Below are positions 34,142 to 42,822 of a stretch of 60,590 bases of DNA, one piece after another (positions within the stretch are counted from its first letter, which is position 1; each line of letters starts with the position of its first letter). Source of the DNA: a bacterium (lineage in GTDB: Bacteria; Myxococcota_A; UBA9160; SZUA-336). The notes beneath the pieces were generated by a model, which ran no database searches, was not told the origin of the DNA, and worked only from the letters and a program-made list of their open reading frames with translations. The DNA lies in the NCBI GenBank assembly GCA_024226335.1, contig JAAELY010000269.1:1-60590 (forward strand), written 5' to 3'. A program made the translations under genes and the position numbers.

Positions 34142-35227
34142 TCAGACGAAGCTGTCCCATTCGCCGCACTGCGGGCAGCGCCAGTGCAGCTCCGTATCTT
34201 GAGTACCGCAGTTGAAGCACTGGAGCTTGCGCCGGTCTATCGGCATGCGATCCAGGAGCTCCTCGAAAGCCTTCAGAGCCTCCCCTTCGCGTTGTTCAGC
34301 CAAGAGCACGCGTCCCAGCTCCGCAGACGCCGCGAGCGCATCTTGTCGACTCTCGATCTCGCCGCGCAACAACGCAATCGCATCGTCGCTGCGCTTCTGT
34401 TCGATCATGCAACGCGCCAGCCAGACGACAACCTCGCGGTCGTCGGGAACCGCCTTGCGCTGCTCGAGCAGAAGTTTTTCCAGACCCGCAAGATCTCCGG
34501 CACTTCCAAACGCATCCCACAAGCGCGGATACAAGATCATGCCGATCATCGGGTGCATGGACAGGGTGCGCTTCCAGAAGCCGATGGCCTTGGCCGGCTT
34601 GTTCTCACGCATGCGCTGGTCACCGAGTTCCACATACGCTTCAGCGCAGCTCTTGTCCTGGCCCAGTGAGCGCTTGAACGCCTTTCGCGCCTCCGATTCT
34701 TCGCCCTGCTGGACCTTCTCGCGCCCGATACCCACCCAGAGGTGCGCCAGCGTCGCAGGCGTCCGCTTGTCGCGACGCCCGATTCGCTTGCGAATCTGCA
34801 AGGCTTCTTCCCACGCACCCGTCTCCACGTGAATCCGCTCCAGTTCGCGCAAAGCCTGCAGATTGTTCGGATCTACTTCGAGCAGTTCGCCAAACGATGC
34901 AGCCGCACGCTTCAAGAAGCCACCGCTGCGAAAATCGAGTGCCAGGCCCAGGAGCGCTTCGAATCTCATCTGCTCGGAAAGGTCATGCTGCAGAAGCAGG
35001 TTCTGATGGACCTGGATGGCGCGACCGACTTCACCCCGCGCCCGGTACAGATTGGCCAAGGCCATGTACACGTCCGACGATGAAGAATCCAGACGGGCGG
35101 CTTCGGCCAGTGCACCTTCAGCGGCGGGCAGGTCTCCCGCCAGCACCAGATGCAACGCGGTTCGCATCTGCGAGGTCGCGGTGCCCGGAGCCGAGCGCCG
35201 CTTTCGTCGCCGGAAACCGAACGCCAT
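34142..35227 (-). CDS. lapB: LapB-like tetratricopeptide protein with rubredoxin-type knuckle
   Basis: 361 residues. LapB (YciM) controls LPS synthesis by steering LpxC to the FtsH protease. Multiple TPR helices cover residues about 20-330 (SDVYMALANLYRARGEVGRAIQVHQNLL and later repeats). The C-terminus carries the diagnostic metal-binding pair CFNCGTQDTELHWRCPQCGEWDSF. The N-terminal membrane anchor of E. coli LapB is not obvious here: the protein opens with FGFRRRKRRSAPG. It directly follows lapA, as in enterobacteria, which supports the assignment. Confidence 0.85.
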   Translation of the reverse strand: MAFGFRRRKRRSAPGTATSQMRTALHLVLAGDLPAAEGALAEAARLDSSSSDVYMALANLYRARGEVGRAIQVHQNLLLQHDLSEQMRFEALLGLALDFRSGGFLKRAAASFGELLEVDPNNLQALRELERIHVETGAWEEALQIRKRIGRRDKRTPATLAHLWVGIGREKVQQGEESEARKAFKRSLGQDKSCAEAYVELGDQRMRENKPAKAIGFWKRTLSMHPMIGMILYPRLWDAFGSAGDLAGLEKLLLEQRKAVPDDREVVVWLARCMIEQKRSDDAIALLRGEIESRQDALAASAELGRVLLAEQREGEALKAFEELLDRMPIDRRKLQCFNCGTQDTELHWRCPQCGEWDSFV

Positions 35228-35233
35228 CGCCCG

Positions 35234-35554
35234 CTAGACCTCGCCGGCCTGCTTCTCGGTCGCCTCGTCGTTGAGCGGTAGCGTTCGCAGACCGTGAACT
35301 TCCTGCTCCAACTTCGTCACCTGCTTGCCCGAGCGACGCACCTGCAGGCGCATCGAAACGAGTGGCCAGGTAAAGACCCCGACGGTGAGTGCCGCACCGA
35401 GCAGGGCTGAACCGAGCAATGACATCCAGAGCGGAGCGCCCTCGATGATATGAAAACCCAGATCGACGGGCACCTCGGCTGGATTGCGGCTTACGAACAC
35501 GCTCACGCCGACGATCACGAGAGCCAGAAGTATGAATGTGGTCCAGATTTTCAC
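35234..35554 (-). CDS. lapA: LapA (DUF1049) inner-membrane protein
   Basis: 106 residues with two transmembrane helices (TTFILLALVIVGVSVFVS and LWMSLLGSALLGAALTVGVFTW) and a cytoplasmic coiled tail. This is the LapA/YciS pattern and it pairs with LapB in LPS assembly. The stop lies 6 bases before lapB and the start overlaps the HIT gene's stop (ATGA). Confidence 0.85.
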   Translation of the reverse strand: MKIWTTFILLALVIVGVSVFVSRNPAEVPVDLGFHIIEGAPLWMSLLGSALLGAALTVGVFTWPLVSMRLQVRRSGKQVTKLEQEVHGLRTLPLNDEATEKQAGEV

Positions 35555-36090
35555 GACTTGGAAAGCTCCTGAAACTGGGGCAACAACCGCTCGTAGGTTC
35601 GCTCGAGGTGTTCTGGAATGACGCGAACCTCTCCGAGTGCCGTCATGAAGTTTGTATCTCCGTTCCAGCGTGGAACGACGTGAAAGTGAAGATGCTCCGC
35701 AAAACCCGCGCCGCCCGCGGCGCCCAGATTCGCACCGATGTTCATACCTTCACAATCATACGTCTTTCGCAAAATCCGGGCTGTATCGGCGATGCGAGCC
35801 ATGAGTTCAGACAAGCTCGCTGCGTCGACCCGCTCGATCTCGCCGCAGTGAAGATGTGGCGCCACCATGAGATGGCCCGCCGCGTACGGGTAGCGGTTGA
35901 GCAGCACGATGGAGCGCTCACCGCGGTGCAGGATCAGCCGCTCGGCTGCGGACGCCGAAGACGGCCCATCACCAGACGCCGAAGATGGCGTGTCATCCGC
36001 TGTCGTGCAGAAGATGCAGCCCCGGGGCCCCTTCGCGGACTCGATGTACTCCATCCGCCACGGAGCCCAGAGGGGCCTGCTATCGCTCAC
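35551..36090 (-). CDS. HIT-family hydrolase/phosphorylase
   Basis: 179 residues. The histidine triad is HLHFHVVPRW near residue 135, with GMNIGANLGAAGGAGFAEHLH preceding it. The N-terminal LWAPWRMEYIESAKGPRGCIFC fits the Ap4A phosphorylase-like HIT branch, with a Cys pair that may bind metal. Residues about 28-48 (DDTPSSASGDGPSSASAAE) are a short repetitive insert. Enzymes of this group split diadenosine polyphosphates or nucleotide amidates. It lies between ihf and lapA. Confidence 0.9.
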   Translation of the reverse strand: MSDSRPLWAPWRMEYIESAKGPRGCIFCTTADDTPSSASGDGPSSASAAERLILHRGERSIVLLNRYPYAAGHLMVAPHLHCGEIERVDAASLSELMARIADTARILRKTYDCEGMNIGANLGAAGGAGFAEHLHFHVVPRWNGDTNFMTALGEVRVIPEHLERTYERLLPQFQELSKS

Positions 36091-36092
36091 GC

Positions 36093-36419
36093 TCAGGAAA
36101 CGGAGCTCGCGTGGCCCGGCTCGGTGCTCTCTTGCCTGCGCTTGCTCTCGATCCGTTCCTTGAGCTCTTTACCCACCTTGAAGAACGGCGTGCGCTTGGC
36201 AGGAATCTTCACTTCCTGACCGGTCTTCGGGTTCCGACCTTCGCGCGCCTCGCGCACTTTGATCTGGAAGCTGCCAAAGCCACGGATCTCGATCCGGTCT
36301 CCCTGACGCAGGGAGTCGGTCATGCAGTCGAAAATCGTATTGACGACGGTCTCGGTATCCTTCTTGGAGATCAAGGGTACCTGCGCCGCTACGCGTTCGA
36401 TCAGATCGCTCTTCGTCAT
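36093..36419 (-). CDS. ihfB: Integration host factor beta-like DNA-binding protein
   Basis: 108 residues of the HU/IHF fold. It bends DNA as a dimer. The conserved arms read RIEIRGFGSFQIKVREAREGRNPKTGQEVKIPAKRTPFFKVGKELKE. It comes just after rpsA, where ihfB is found in proteobacteria; a HU subunit is the alternative. The last 15 residues (ESTEPGHASSVS) extend beyond the usual end. Confidence 0.9.
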   Translation of the reverse strand: MTKSDLIERVAAQVPLISKKDTETVVNTIFDCMTDSLRQGDRIEIRGFGSFQIKVREAREGRNPKTGQEVKIPAKRTPFFKVGKELKERIESKRRQESTEPGHASSVS

Positions 36420-36467
36420 CCCGAGAACTCCCCCACAGATCGCTTCGGGCTTCTCCGCCCTCCGCCC

Positions 36468-38213
36468 CTACTCCTCGTCATCCGGCGAATCACCGGCGAG
36501 GCGATTTCGGTCCGCCTGCGTCAGCAGGTCACCCAGCGTGGCCGTCTGAGTGCGCGATTGCTGTGCAACGCGCTTGATGGCCTCGCGCTCTTCGCGGTCG
36601 TGAATGGCGCGCATCGACAAGGCGATCTTCTGCTCCGCAGCATCGACTCGCACGATCAGCGCCTCGACCTCGTCCCCCTCCTTTACGACGTCGCGAATAT
36701 TCTCGACGTCCTGGCCAACCTCGGAGGAGTAGACCAGACCTTCAATACCTTCTTCGATCTCCACGAACACACCGAAGTCGGCAATGCTGGTGGCCTTGCC
36801 CTTGATCTTGGTGCCGATCGGATACTTCGTGGGCATGTCCTCCCACGGATTCCGCTCGATTTGCTTGATACCCAGGGAGAATTTCTCGCCTTCGGTATCG
36901 ACCTTGAGCACGACGGCTTCAACCTCGTCGCCCTTCTTGTACAGATCCTTCGGGTCGCGGACTTTTTGCGTCCACGAGATATCGGAAACGTGCACGAGAC
37001 CGTCGATGCCGTCCTCGATTCCGAGGAAGACGCCGAAGTTGGTGACGTTGCGAACCACACCCTTGACCCGCATACCCGCCGGATAACGCTCTTCGAGGAG
37101 CGACCACGGATTCGGCTCGATCTGCTTCATGCCGAGCGAAACCTTGCGATTGCCCTCGTCGACCTCGAGCACGAGCACATCGACTTCGTCGCCGATCGCC
37201 ACCACCTTCGAGGGGTGCTTCACGCGCTTGGTCCAGCTCATCTCGGAGATGTGGATCAGACCCTCGATTCCCGGCTCCAACTCGACGAATGCGCCGTAGT
37301 CGGCCAGAGAGACGACCTTCCCGTGGATGCGCAGACCGACTGGATAGCGGTCGGTCACATTGATCCACGGATCGGGCTGGGTCTGCTTGAGGCCCAGGCT
37401 GACCCGCTCGCTCTCCCCGTCGAACTTCAGAACGCGCACGCGAACCTGATCGCCTACCTGGAACAGTTCAGAGGGATGCGCGATGCGACCCCACGACATG
37501 TCGGTGATGTGCAATAGACCGTCGATGCCGCCCAGATCGATGAACGCACCGTAGTCGGTGATGTTCTTGACGATCCCCTCGACGACCAGGCCTTCCTGAA
37601 GAATATCGAGCGTCTTGTCGCGCAGCGACTGGCGTTCGGTCTCGAGCAACGCCCGGCGCGACAGAACGATATTGCCGCGGCGTTTGTTGAACTTGATGAT
37701 CTTGAACTTGTGCGTCTCACCAATCATACGGTCGAGATTTCGCACCGGTCGAAGATCTACCTGGCTGCCGGGCAGGAATGCCTTGACGCCGTCCAGGTTG
37801 ACCGAAAGGCCTCCCTTGACGCGTCCGTTGATCACGCCCTCGACGACCTTTCCGTCATCGTGCGCTTCGGCGAGTTGATCCCAGATTCGCAGGCGATCTG
37901 CCTTCTCCTTGGAAAGGACGACCAGACCGTCATCGTTTTCTGCGCGCTCGACGAGAACTTCGACCTTCTGGCCGGGCTCGATGCGCGCGATCCCGCCCGC
38001 GTCCGCGAATTCCCAAGTAGCGATCATGCCTTCGGATTTGCACCCGACGTCAACCAGCACATGCTCGGGATCCACACTGAGCACGGTGCCCTCTACCACC
38101 TGTCCTTCTTTGACCAAAGTGGCGCTGTTCTCGAAGAGATCGGCAAAGCTCTCCTCATCGATCACTGCGGGCGGTGTATTCGTCGGTTCTGCGGTTTGCA
38201 CTTCGTCGGCCAT
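36468..38213 (-). CDS. rpsA: 30S ribosomal protein S1
   Basis: 581 residues with six S1 RNA-binding domains. Later repeats are very alike: VVKNITDYGAFIDLGGIDGLLHITDMSW, VVSLADYGAFVELEPGIEGLIHISEMSW, VVRNVTNFGVFLGIEDGIDGLVHVSDISW and TSIADFGVFVEIEEGIEGLVYSSEVG. S1 brings mRNAs with weak ribosome binding sites to the 30S subunit. Its ATG lies one base after the tyrA stop codon and is preceded by AAAGG, so it seems coupled to the aromatic genes. Confidence 0.97.
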   Translation of the reverse strand: MADEVQTAEPTNTPPAVIDEESFADLFENSATLVKEGQVVEGTVLSVDPEHVLVDVGCKSEGMIATWEFADAGGIARIEPGQKVEVLVERAENDDGLVVLSKEKADRLRIWDQLAEAHDDGKVVEGVINGRVKGGLSVNLDGVKAFLPGSQVDLRPVRNLDRMIGETHKFKIIKFNKRRGNIVLSRRALLETERQSLRDKTLDILQEGLVVEGIVKNITDYGAFIDLGGIDGLLHITDMSWGRIAHPSELFQVGDQVRVRVLKFDGESERVSLGLKQTQPDPWINVTDRYPVGLRIHGKVVSLADYGAFVELEPGIEGLIHISEMSWTKRVKHPSKVVAIGDEVDVLVLEVDEGNRKVSLGMKQIEPNPWSLLEERYPAGMRVKGVVRNVTNFGVFLGIEDGIDGLVHVSDISWTQKVRDPKDLYKKGDEVEAVVLKVDTEGEKFSLGIKQIERNPWEDMPTKYPIGTKIKGKATSIADFGVFVEIEEGIEGLVYSSEVGQDVENIRDVVKEGDEVEALIVRVDAAEQKIALSMRAIHDREEREAIKRVAQQSRTQTATLGDLLTQADRNRLAGDSPDDEE

Positions 38214-38214
38214 A

Positions 38215-39075
38215 CTACCTTTGTCGGTCTCCTGTTCGTTCTAGCCTTTCCAGGCTCGCCTGGGCGTTTTGCAGTACTTCTTCCAGCACTGCCCGATCTT
38301 CTCGCCCCAAGGCGTCGACGATCAGTCCCAAATTCTTTTCAAACCGGGCAATTTCTTCGGTTACCCGGCTACGATTCATGAGCAAAATCTCGCACCACAG
38401 CTTGGGGTTGGCGCGTGCGATGCGGATGAAATCGCGCAACCCCGGACCCGCGAGGCGAAGCCCCTCTTCTCCGGGCAGCCCCTGAGCGAATGCGAAGGCT
38501 ATCACGTGCGGCGCATGAGAGAGAACCGCGGTGAGAGCGTCGTGCTCCTCAGGTGTCTTCCGGACCGTAAATGTGCCTAAACCCTGCCAGAATTGCTCGA
38601 TTCGGTCCACAATTTCAGGGGGTTCGGGCCCGCTCACGGTGATGATGCAGGGAGCATCTTGCAACAGATCCGCCCGGGCTGCGCCAAATCCAGCCTCGTG
38701 ACTCCCCGCCATCGGGTGCGCTCCCACACACCTCTCCGGATGCCGCAGGCAGCGCCGAGCGGCCTCGGCCGTAGGCACCTTCACGCTGGCCGTATCCGTG
38801 ATCAGCGTCGCTTCCCCTAGATGGGGGTCCAGATCCTTCAATACCGGGTCGAGTTGCTCGACGGGAATCGCCAGTACGATCAGATCGGCCCAGGCGGCGG
38901 CTTCGGCAAGAGGCACGATCTCAAAGCCCTCGATGGCGTCCCGGCCGGGATCGACCCCTCGAACCTCCGCAGCCAGACCGCGATCCCGCGCCGCCAATGC
39001 CACCGAGCCCCCGATCAGCCCCATGCCGACCACGGCCACGCGCTCGAATAAAGGCTGCGAACGGGTTCCGCTCAA
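38215..39075 (-). CDS. tyrA: Prephenate dehydrogenase, TTG start
   Basis: About 286 residues. It oxidises and decarboxylates prephenate to 4-hydroxyphenylpyruvate for tyrosine synthesis. The NAD-binding loop is VAVVGMGLIGGSVALAARDRG; later marks are GAHPMAGSHEAGFGAAR and the His-containing LTAVLSHAPHVIAFAFA. No ACT domain follows. The start is TTG at 39075, overlapping the hisC stop as TTGA; the longer frame upstream is an Arg-rich shadow of hisC. Unlike many relatives it is not fused to, or followed by, aroA. Confidence 0.92.
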   Translation of the reverse strand: MSGTRSQPLFERVAVVGMGLIGGSVALAARDRGLAAEVRGVDPGRDAIEGFEIVPLAEAAAWADLIVLAIPVEQLDPVLKDLDPHLGEATLITDTASVKVPTAEAARRCLRHPERCVGAHPMAGSHEAGFGAARADLLQDAPCIITVSGPEPPEIVDRIEQFWQGLGTFTVRKTPEEHDALTAVLSHAPHVIAFAFAQGLPGEEGLRLAGPGLRDFIRIARANPKLWCEILLMNRSRVTEEIARFEKNLGLIVDALGREDRAVLEEVLQNAQASLERLERTGDRQR

Positions 39076-40172
39076 GCGCGAATCTCGGCTTCGAGCGCGC
39101 TGAGAAAGCGCTCGTTCTCTTCGGGCAGACCGACGGTCACGCGCAGATGTCGCTTCAAGCCGAAGCCCGCCATCGGCCGGGTGATCACGCCATGGCGAAG
39201 CAGCCCCTGATAGACCGCGCCGGCATCGTCTCCGACATCGACCAGCAGAAAGTTCGCATCGCTCGGCGTGCAGCTCAATCCGAGTCGCTCCAAACCAGCC
39301 GCGAGAGCATCGATACCGGCGTGGGTCAACTCGCGAACCCGGGCCACGTGTTCCACATCGCTCAGGGCACCGATCGCCGCAGCCTGCGCCAGGCTGTTCA
39401 CGTTGAAGGGATGGCGCGCGCGCTCGAGATAGGAAATGAGTTCCGGATCGCCAACGACATAGCCAATGCGCAAGCCCGCCAGTCCGTAGATCTTCGAAAA
39501 CGTTCGCAACGAGACGAGCGTCGTTCGCCGCGCAATCGCTTTGAGCGTGTCGGGGAAGTCGGGACGGCGCACGTACTCCAGATAGGCCTCGTCCGCGACC
39601 AACACGACGTGTTCCGGCAACTCGTCGACGAGACGCGAAAACTCGGCCTCGCCGATCGAGGTGCCGGTAGGATTGTTTGGGTTCGCCAAAAACAGCAACT
39701 TCGTCTTGTCGGTGACCGCAGCGAGCAACGCGCCGACATCGCTTTTGTATTCGGCGTCGGTCGGGACCGGGACGGAGACCGCGCCCATTCCCTGCGCCAC
39801 GATCGGGTACATCGCAAAACTCGGCCAGGCAAATACAATCTCGTCGCCCGGTGCAACGAAGCACTTGGCCAGCACCTCGAGGAGTTCATCCGAACCACAG
39901 CCGAAGGTGAGCGAATCTCCCGTCACACCGAGTTTCGTCGCGAGCGCTTCGCGCAGGTGAAAACAAGAACCATCCGGGTAGCGATTGAGCTCCTCCGTCG
40001 TCGCGTGCAGTGCTTCGACCGCGCGCAACGAGGGCCCAAGTGGGGACTCGTTCGAAGCGAGCTTGATCGAATCCGCGATGCCGAGCTCGCGTTCGAGTTC
40101 GTCGATCGGTTTGCCGGGTTGGTAGGGATCGAGATCGCGAATATGCGGATTCACGAGTTCTTTCAACTTCAT
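39072..40172 (-). CDS. hisC: Histidinol-phosphate/aromatic aminotransferase
   Basis: 366 residues, fold-type I PLP enzyme. The Schiff-base lysine lies in SLRTFSKIYGLAGLRIGYVVG, with LASNESPLGPS near the start and NPNNPTGT in the middle. HisC acts in histidine synthesis and often also as an aromatic aminotransferase. Its position between pheA and tyrA suggests that it aminates phenylpyruvate and 4-hydroxyphenylpyruvate here. ATGA overlap with pheA. Confidence 0.93.
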   Translation of the reverse strand: MKLKELVNPHIRDLDPYQPGKPIDELERELGIADSIKLASNESPLGPSLRAVEALHATTEELNRYPDGSCFHLREALATKLGVTGDSLTFGCGSDELLEVLAKCFVAPGDEIVFAWPSFAMYPIVAQGMGAVSVPVPTDAEYKSDVGALLAAVTDKTKLLFLANPNNPTGTSIGEAEFSRLVDELPEHVVLVADEAYLEYVRRPDFPDTLKAIARRTTLVSLRTFSKIYGLAGLRIGYVVGDPELISYLERARHPFNVNSLAQAAAIGALSDVEHVARVRELTHAGIDALAAGLERLGLSCTPSDANFLLVDVGDDAGAVYQGLLRHGVITRPMAGFGLKRHLRVTVGLPEENERFLSALEAEIRA

Positions 40173-41260
40173 ACCAACGTCTCCGCCTGCGGATAGCTGC
40201 CAAGCACTTTCACGAAATCACAACGCGGGCGCAGCGATTCGATCGCTGCTCCGACACGCTCGTCGTCGACGTGACCTTCGAAGTCACAGAAGAACACGTA
40301 TTCCCAGGCCCGCGCTTTCGTCGGCCTCGACTCGATGCGCGTCAGATTCACATCGTGCTCCGCAAACGGTTCGAGCGCCTTGTACAGGGCACCGGAAAGA
40401 TCGCGCTTGATGGAGAACAGCAGGGAAGTGATGTCGCGTTCGCTGCGCTTCGGCGGCGTCTTGCTGATCACCAGGAAGCGCGTCGTGTTGTTCGGGTTGT
40501 CTTCGATACCCGATTGCACCGACTCGAGTCCGTACAGACCCGCAGCAAGTGAACTCGCGATCGCGGCACTCGTATCGTCCCGCGCCGCCTGCTCCGCCGC
40601 GAACGCGGTCGAGGGCGAAGACTCCTGCGTCGCGTTGGGCATATTCAAGGCCAGCCAACCGCGACATTGCGCCAGCCCCTGGGGGTGCGAGCGGACGGTC
40701 TTGATCTTGTGCAGGTCGCCGCTCTTCGAGAGCAGATCGTGGTGGATCGCAACGTGGATCTCAGCGCAAATGGTCACCGGAGACTCGACGAAGAGATCGA
40801 GTGTGTGGCTCACCACGCCTTCATTGGAGTTCTCGACCGGCACCACACCGAACTCGGCGGTGTCGTTCTCGACCTGCTCGAAGATCTCGGCAGTCGTCGC
40901 GGCCGGCAGGAGTTCGGCCATCCTGCCAAATTGCTGGATCGCGGCCTGATGGGTGTAGGTGGCCGGTGGCCCCAGGTAGGCGACGCTCACGCCGCGCTGT
41001 AGCGAGATCGATGCGGAGATGATCTCGCGAAAGACGTTGCGGATCGCATCCGAGGGAAACGGCCCCGGATTCTGCCGTTCGAGACGCTCGAAGATGTCGA
41101 GTTCGCGTCCGGGGACGAACGGCGTGGAATCGTCGGCCGCCTTGAGACGGCCGATTTCGGCATTGCAGCCCGCTCGCTGGTTGAGCAGATCGAGGATCTG
41201 ATCGTCGATGCGATCGATCCGCTCCCGCATTTCGCCAATCGGTTTTTCCACATCGCTCAC
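40169..41260 (-). CDS. pheA: Bifunctional chorismate mutase / prephenate dehydratase
   Basis: About 363 residues. An AroQ-type chorismate mutase helix bundle (RERIDRIDDQILDLLNQRAGCNAEIGRLK) comes first, then the prephenate dehydratase domain (VAYLGPPATYTHQAA, FGVVPVENSNEGVVSHTLDLF), then an ACT domain with the phenylalanine-binding ESRP in LTRIESRPTKARAWEYVFFCD. It makes phenylpyruvate and is probably inhibited by Phe. I start it at GTG 41260, preceded by AAGG, because the frame upstream runs through the promoter. Confidence 0.95.
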   Translation of the reverse strand: MSDVEKPIGEMRERIDRIDDQILDLLNQRAGCNAEIGRLKAADDSTPFVPGRELDIFERLERQNPGPFPSDAIRNVFREIISASISLQRGVSVAYLGPPATYTHQAAIQQFGRMAELLPAATTAEIFEQVENDTAEFGVVPVENSNEGVVSHTLDLFVESPVTICAEIHVAIHHDLLSKSGDLHKIKTVRSHPQGLAQCRGWLALNMPNATQESSPSTAFAAEQAARDDTSAAIASSLAAGLYGLESVQSGIEDNPNNTTRFLVISKTPPKRSERDITSLLFSIKRDLSGALYKALEPFAEHDVNLTRIESRPTKARAWEYVFFCDFEGHVDDERVGAAIESLRPRCDFVKVLGSYPQAETLV

Positions 41261-41284
41261 GTTACCGCCCTTCGAAGCGCGCCG

Positions 41285-41313
41285 ATGATACCCCAGAGGT
41301 CCGGCATTGCCAA
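41285..41313 (-). promoter_or_regulatory. Sigma-70-type promoter of pheA-hisC-tyrA-rpsA
   Basis: On the minus strand, TTGGCA (41308-41313) and TATCAT (41285-41290) are separated by 17 bases, close to consensus. The start point falls about 20 bases before the pheA GTG, which leaves room for its ribosome binding site. Confidence 0.7.
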
Positions 41314-41374
41314 TATTTCTCAATGATCACAGCGCCTTACGGGATGACCCGGACTCGGAGCAGATTGGACTGGT

Positions 41375-41380
41375 TATACT
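41375..41380 (+). promoter_or_regulatory. -10 box of coaE
   Basis: TATACT ends 7 bases before the coaE ATG. There is no ribosome binding site in between, so a leaderless mRNA is likely if this box is used. The -35 is weak. Confidence 0.45.
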
Positions 41381-41387
41381 GCGGCCC

Positions 41388-42047
41388 ATGAGCGAAAGAA
41401 GATCTAGCAGCCGCTTGATCGGCCTGACCGGAGGCATCGGAACGGGCAAATCGCGCGTCGCGAAGCTGCTCGAAGAACTGGGTGCGGCGATCGAGTGTTC
41501 CGACCTGATCGTGCGCGAACTCCAGGCTCCGGGAGGCGCTGGACTGCTGGCCATCGCCGAGCACTTTGGCAACACCTATCTGACAGCGGCTGGAGAACTC
41601 GATCGCGCAAAGCTCGGAGACCTGGTCTTTAGCGACCCCGAGGCTCGCCAGGTGCTCAACGGCATCATCCACCCGCTCGTGTTCGGGGAATTCGACCGTC
41701 GAATTCAACGGCACCGCAGCGCCGAGGTGCAGGTGATCGTGATCGACATCCCGCTGCTGCTCGAAGGCAAACAGGCCGGACGCGGCAGCGGTGCGCTGCT
41801 CCCCTTTGACGAGATCGTTCTGGTCTACGCGCGCGAGGAACAACAACTCCGGCGCGTCATGGAACGCGACGGCTTGCCCGAAAAAGATGCGCTCGCGCGC
41901 ATCCGTTCGCAGCTCTCGATCGAGGAAAAGCGGGCCTTGAGCGACGTGATCATCGACAATAGTGTGGACTGGGAGAAGACCGACAGGCAGGTGCGCGAAC
42001 TATACGAGACCTGGCTCAACGCTTCGCCGACCTCATCGCCTCACTGA
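41388..42047 (+). CDS. coaE: Dephospho-CoA kinase
   Basis: About 219 residues. It performs the last step of CoA synthesis, phosphorylating the 3'-hydroxyl of dephospho-CoA. The P-loop is LIGLTGGIGTGKSRVAKLLEELG, followed by DLIVRELQAPG, the DIPLLLEGK lid stretch, and RIRSQLSIEEKRALSDVIIDNS. I use the ATG at 41388 because the frame upstream of it lacks family similarity and runs through the promoter. The last 32 bases overlap the 3' end of trpA on the other strand. Confidence 0.95.
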   Translation: MSERRSSSRLIGLTGGIGTGKSRVAKLLEELGAAIECSDLIVRELQAPGGAGLLAIAEHFGNTYLTAAGELDRAKLGDLVFSDPEARQVLNGIIHPLVFGEFDRRIQRHRSAEVQVIVIDIPLLLEGKQAGRGSGALLPFDEIVLVYAREEQQLRRVMERDGLPEKDALARIRSQLSIEEKRALSDVIIDNSVDWEKTDRQVRELYETWLNASPTSSPH

Positions 42048-42822
42048 GAGAGCGCACGAACCCGCTCGCAGAAGCGATCGCCTCGGCGCGATCCTTCGCA
42101 GCCGCAATTCGACTCACCAGCGCACTACCGACGATCACTCCATCGCACATACGAGCGACATCGACAGCATGCTCGGGCGTCGAGATCCCGAAGCCCACGC
42201 AGACGGGCGCGTCCGTCACCCGTCGGACCTTGGCGACGAGATGCGCGAGGTCGGGCGGCAGTTCGTTGCGCGCACCGGTCACACCCGTGGTCGACACGCA
42301 ATACACGAAGCCGCGACTCAGCGACGCGATCTGCACGACTCGCTCGGGCGTGCTGGTCGGTGCGATCAACAGGATGCGATGCACGTCCTTCGCCTCGCAA
42401 GCGCGGCTCAGATCGGCACCCTCCTCGTGAGGCGCATCCACGATGATCAGTCCGTCGATCCCGGAAGCCGCGCACTCCGCCACTGTCTGGTCCTCTCCGC
42501 GGGCCAGCACATTGTTCAGGTAACCCATCGCGACAAGCGGTACGTCGGTGAGTTTGCGCACGCGCGCGCACATCGCCAGGACGCCCGCCAGAGTCGTGCC
42601 CGCAGCGACCGCACGCGCCGAGGACGCCTGGATGGTCGGCCCCTCCGCAATCGGGTCGCTATGAGGGACGCCGAGTTCGACTATATCAGCGCCGGCGGCG
42701 GCGAGTTCGGGGATCAACTCTTCTGTGGTCTCGAGATCCGGATCACCGGCCGTCACGAAGACGATCAGTGCCGCGCGATTTTCGGCCCGGGTCCGCTCGA
42801 ACACGGCATCGATGCGATTCAT
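42016..42822 (-). CDS. trpA: Tryptophan synthase alpha chain
   Basis: 268 residues. It cleaves indole-3-glycerol phosphate and passes indole to TrpB. Catalytic Glu and Asp are in [21 protein letters not shown]; the loop [11 protein letters not shown] and [10 protein letters not shown] bind the phosphate. The ATG at 42822 overlaps the stop of the trpF::trpB gene. It is last in the operon, and its 3' end overlaps convergent coaE. Confidence 0.96.
   Translation of the reverse strand: MNRIDAVFERTRAENRAALIVFVTAGDPDLETTEELIPELAAAGADIVELGVPHSDPIAEGPTIQASSARAVAAGTTLAGVLAMCARVRKLTDVPLVAMGYLNNVLARGEDQTVAECAASGIDGLIIVDAPHEEGADLSRACEAKDVHRILLIAPTSTPERVVQIASLSRGFVYCVSTTGVTGARNELPPDLAHLVAKVRRVTDAPVCVGFGISTPEHAVDVARMCDGVIVGSALVSRIAAAKDRAEAIASASGFVRSLSEAMRSAKR

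Noticed and set aside
35985-37517. 510-residue plus-strand open frame opposite rpsA and ihfB
   Set aside because: Antisense to a clear ribosomal protein S1; the repetitive look is the mirror of the S1 domain repeats.
39076-39864. Long upstream extension of the tyrA frame
   Set aside because: It is Arg/Ser-rich, overlaps hisC fully and lacks any family match; the TTG at 39075 gives a normal N-terminus.
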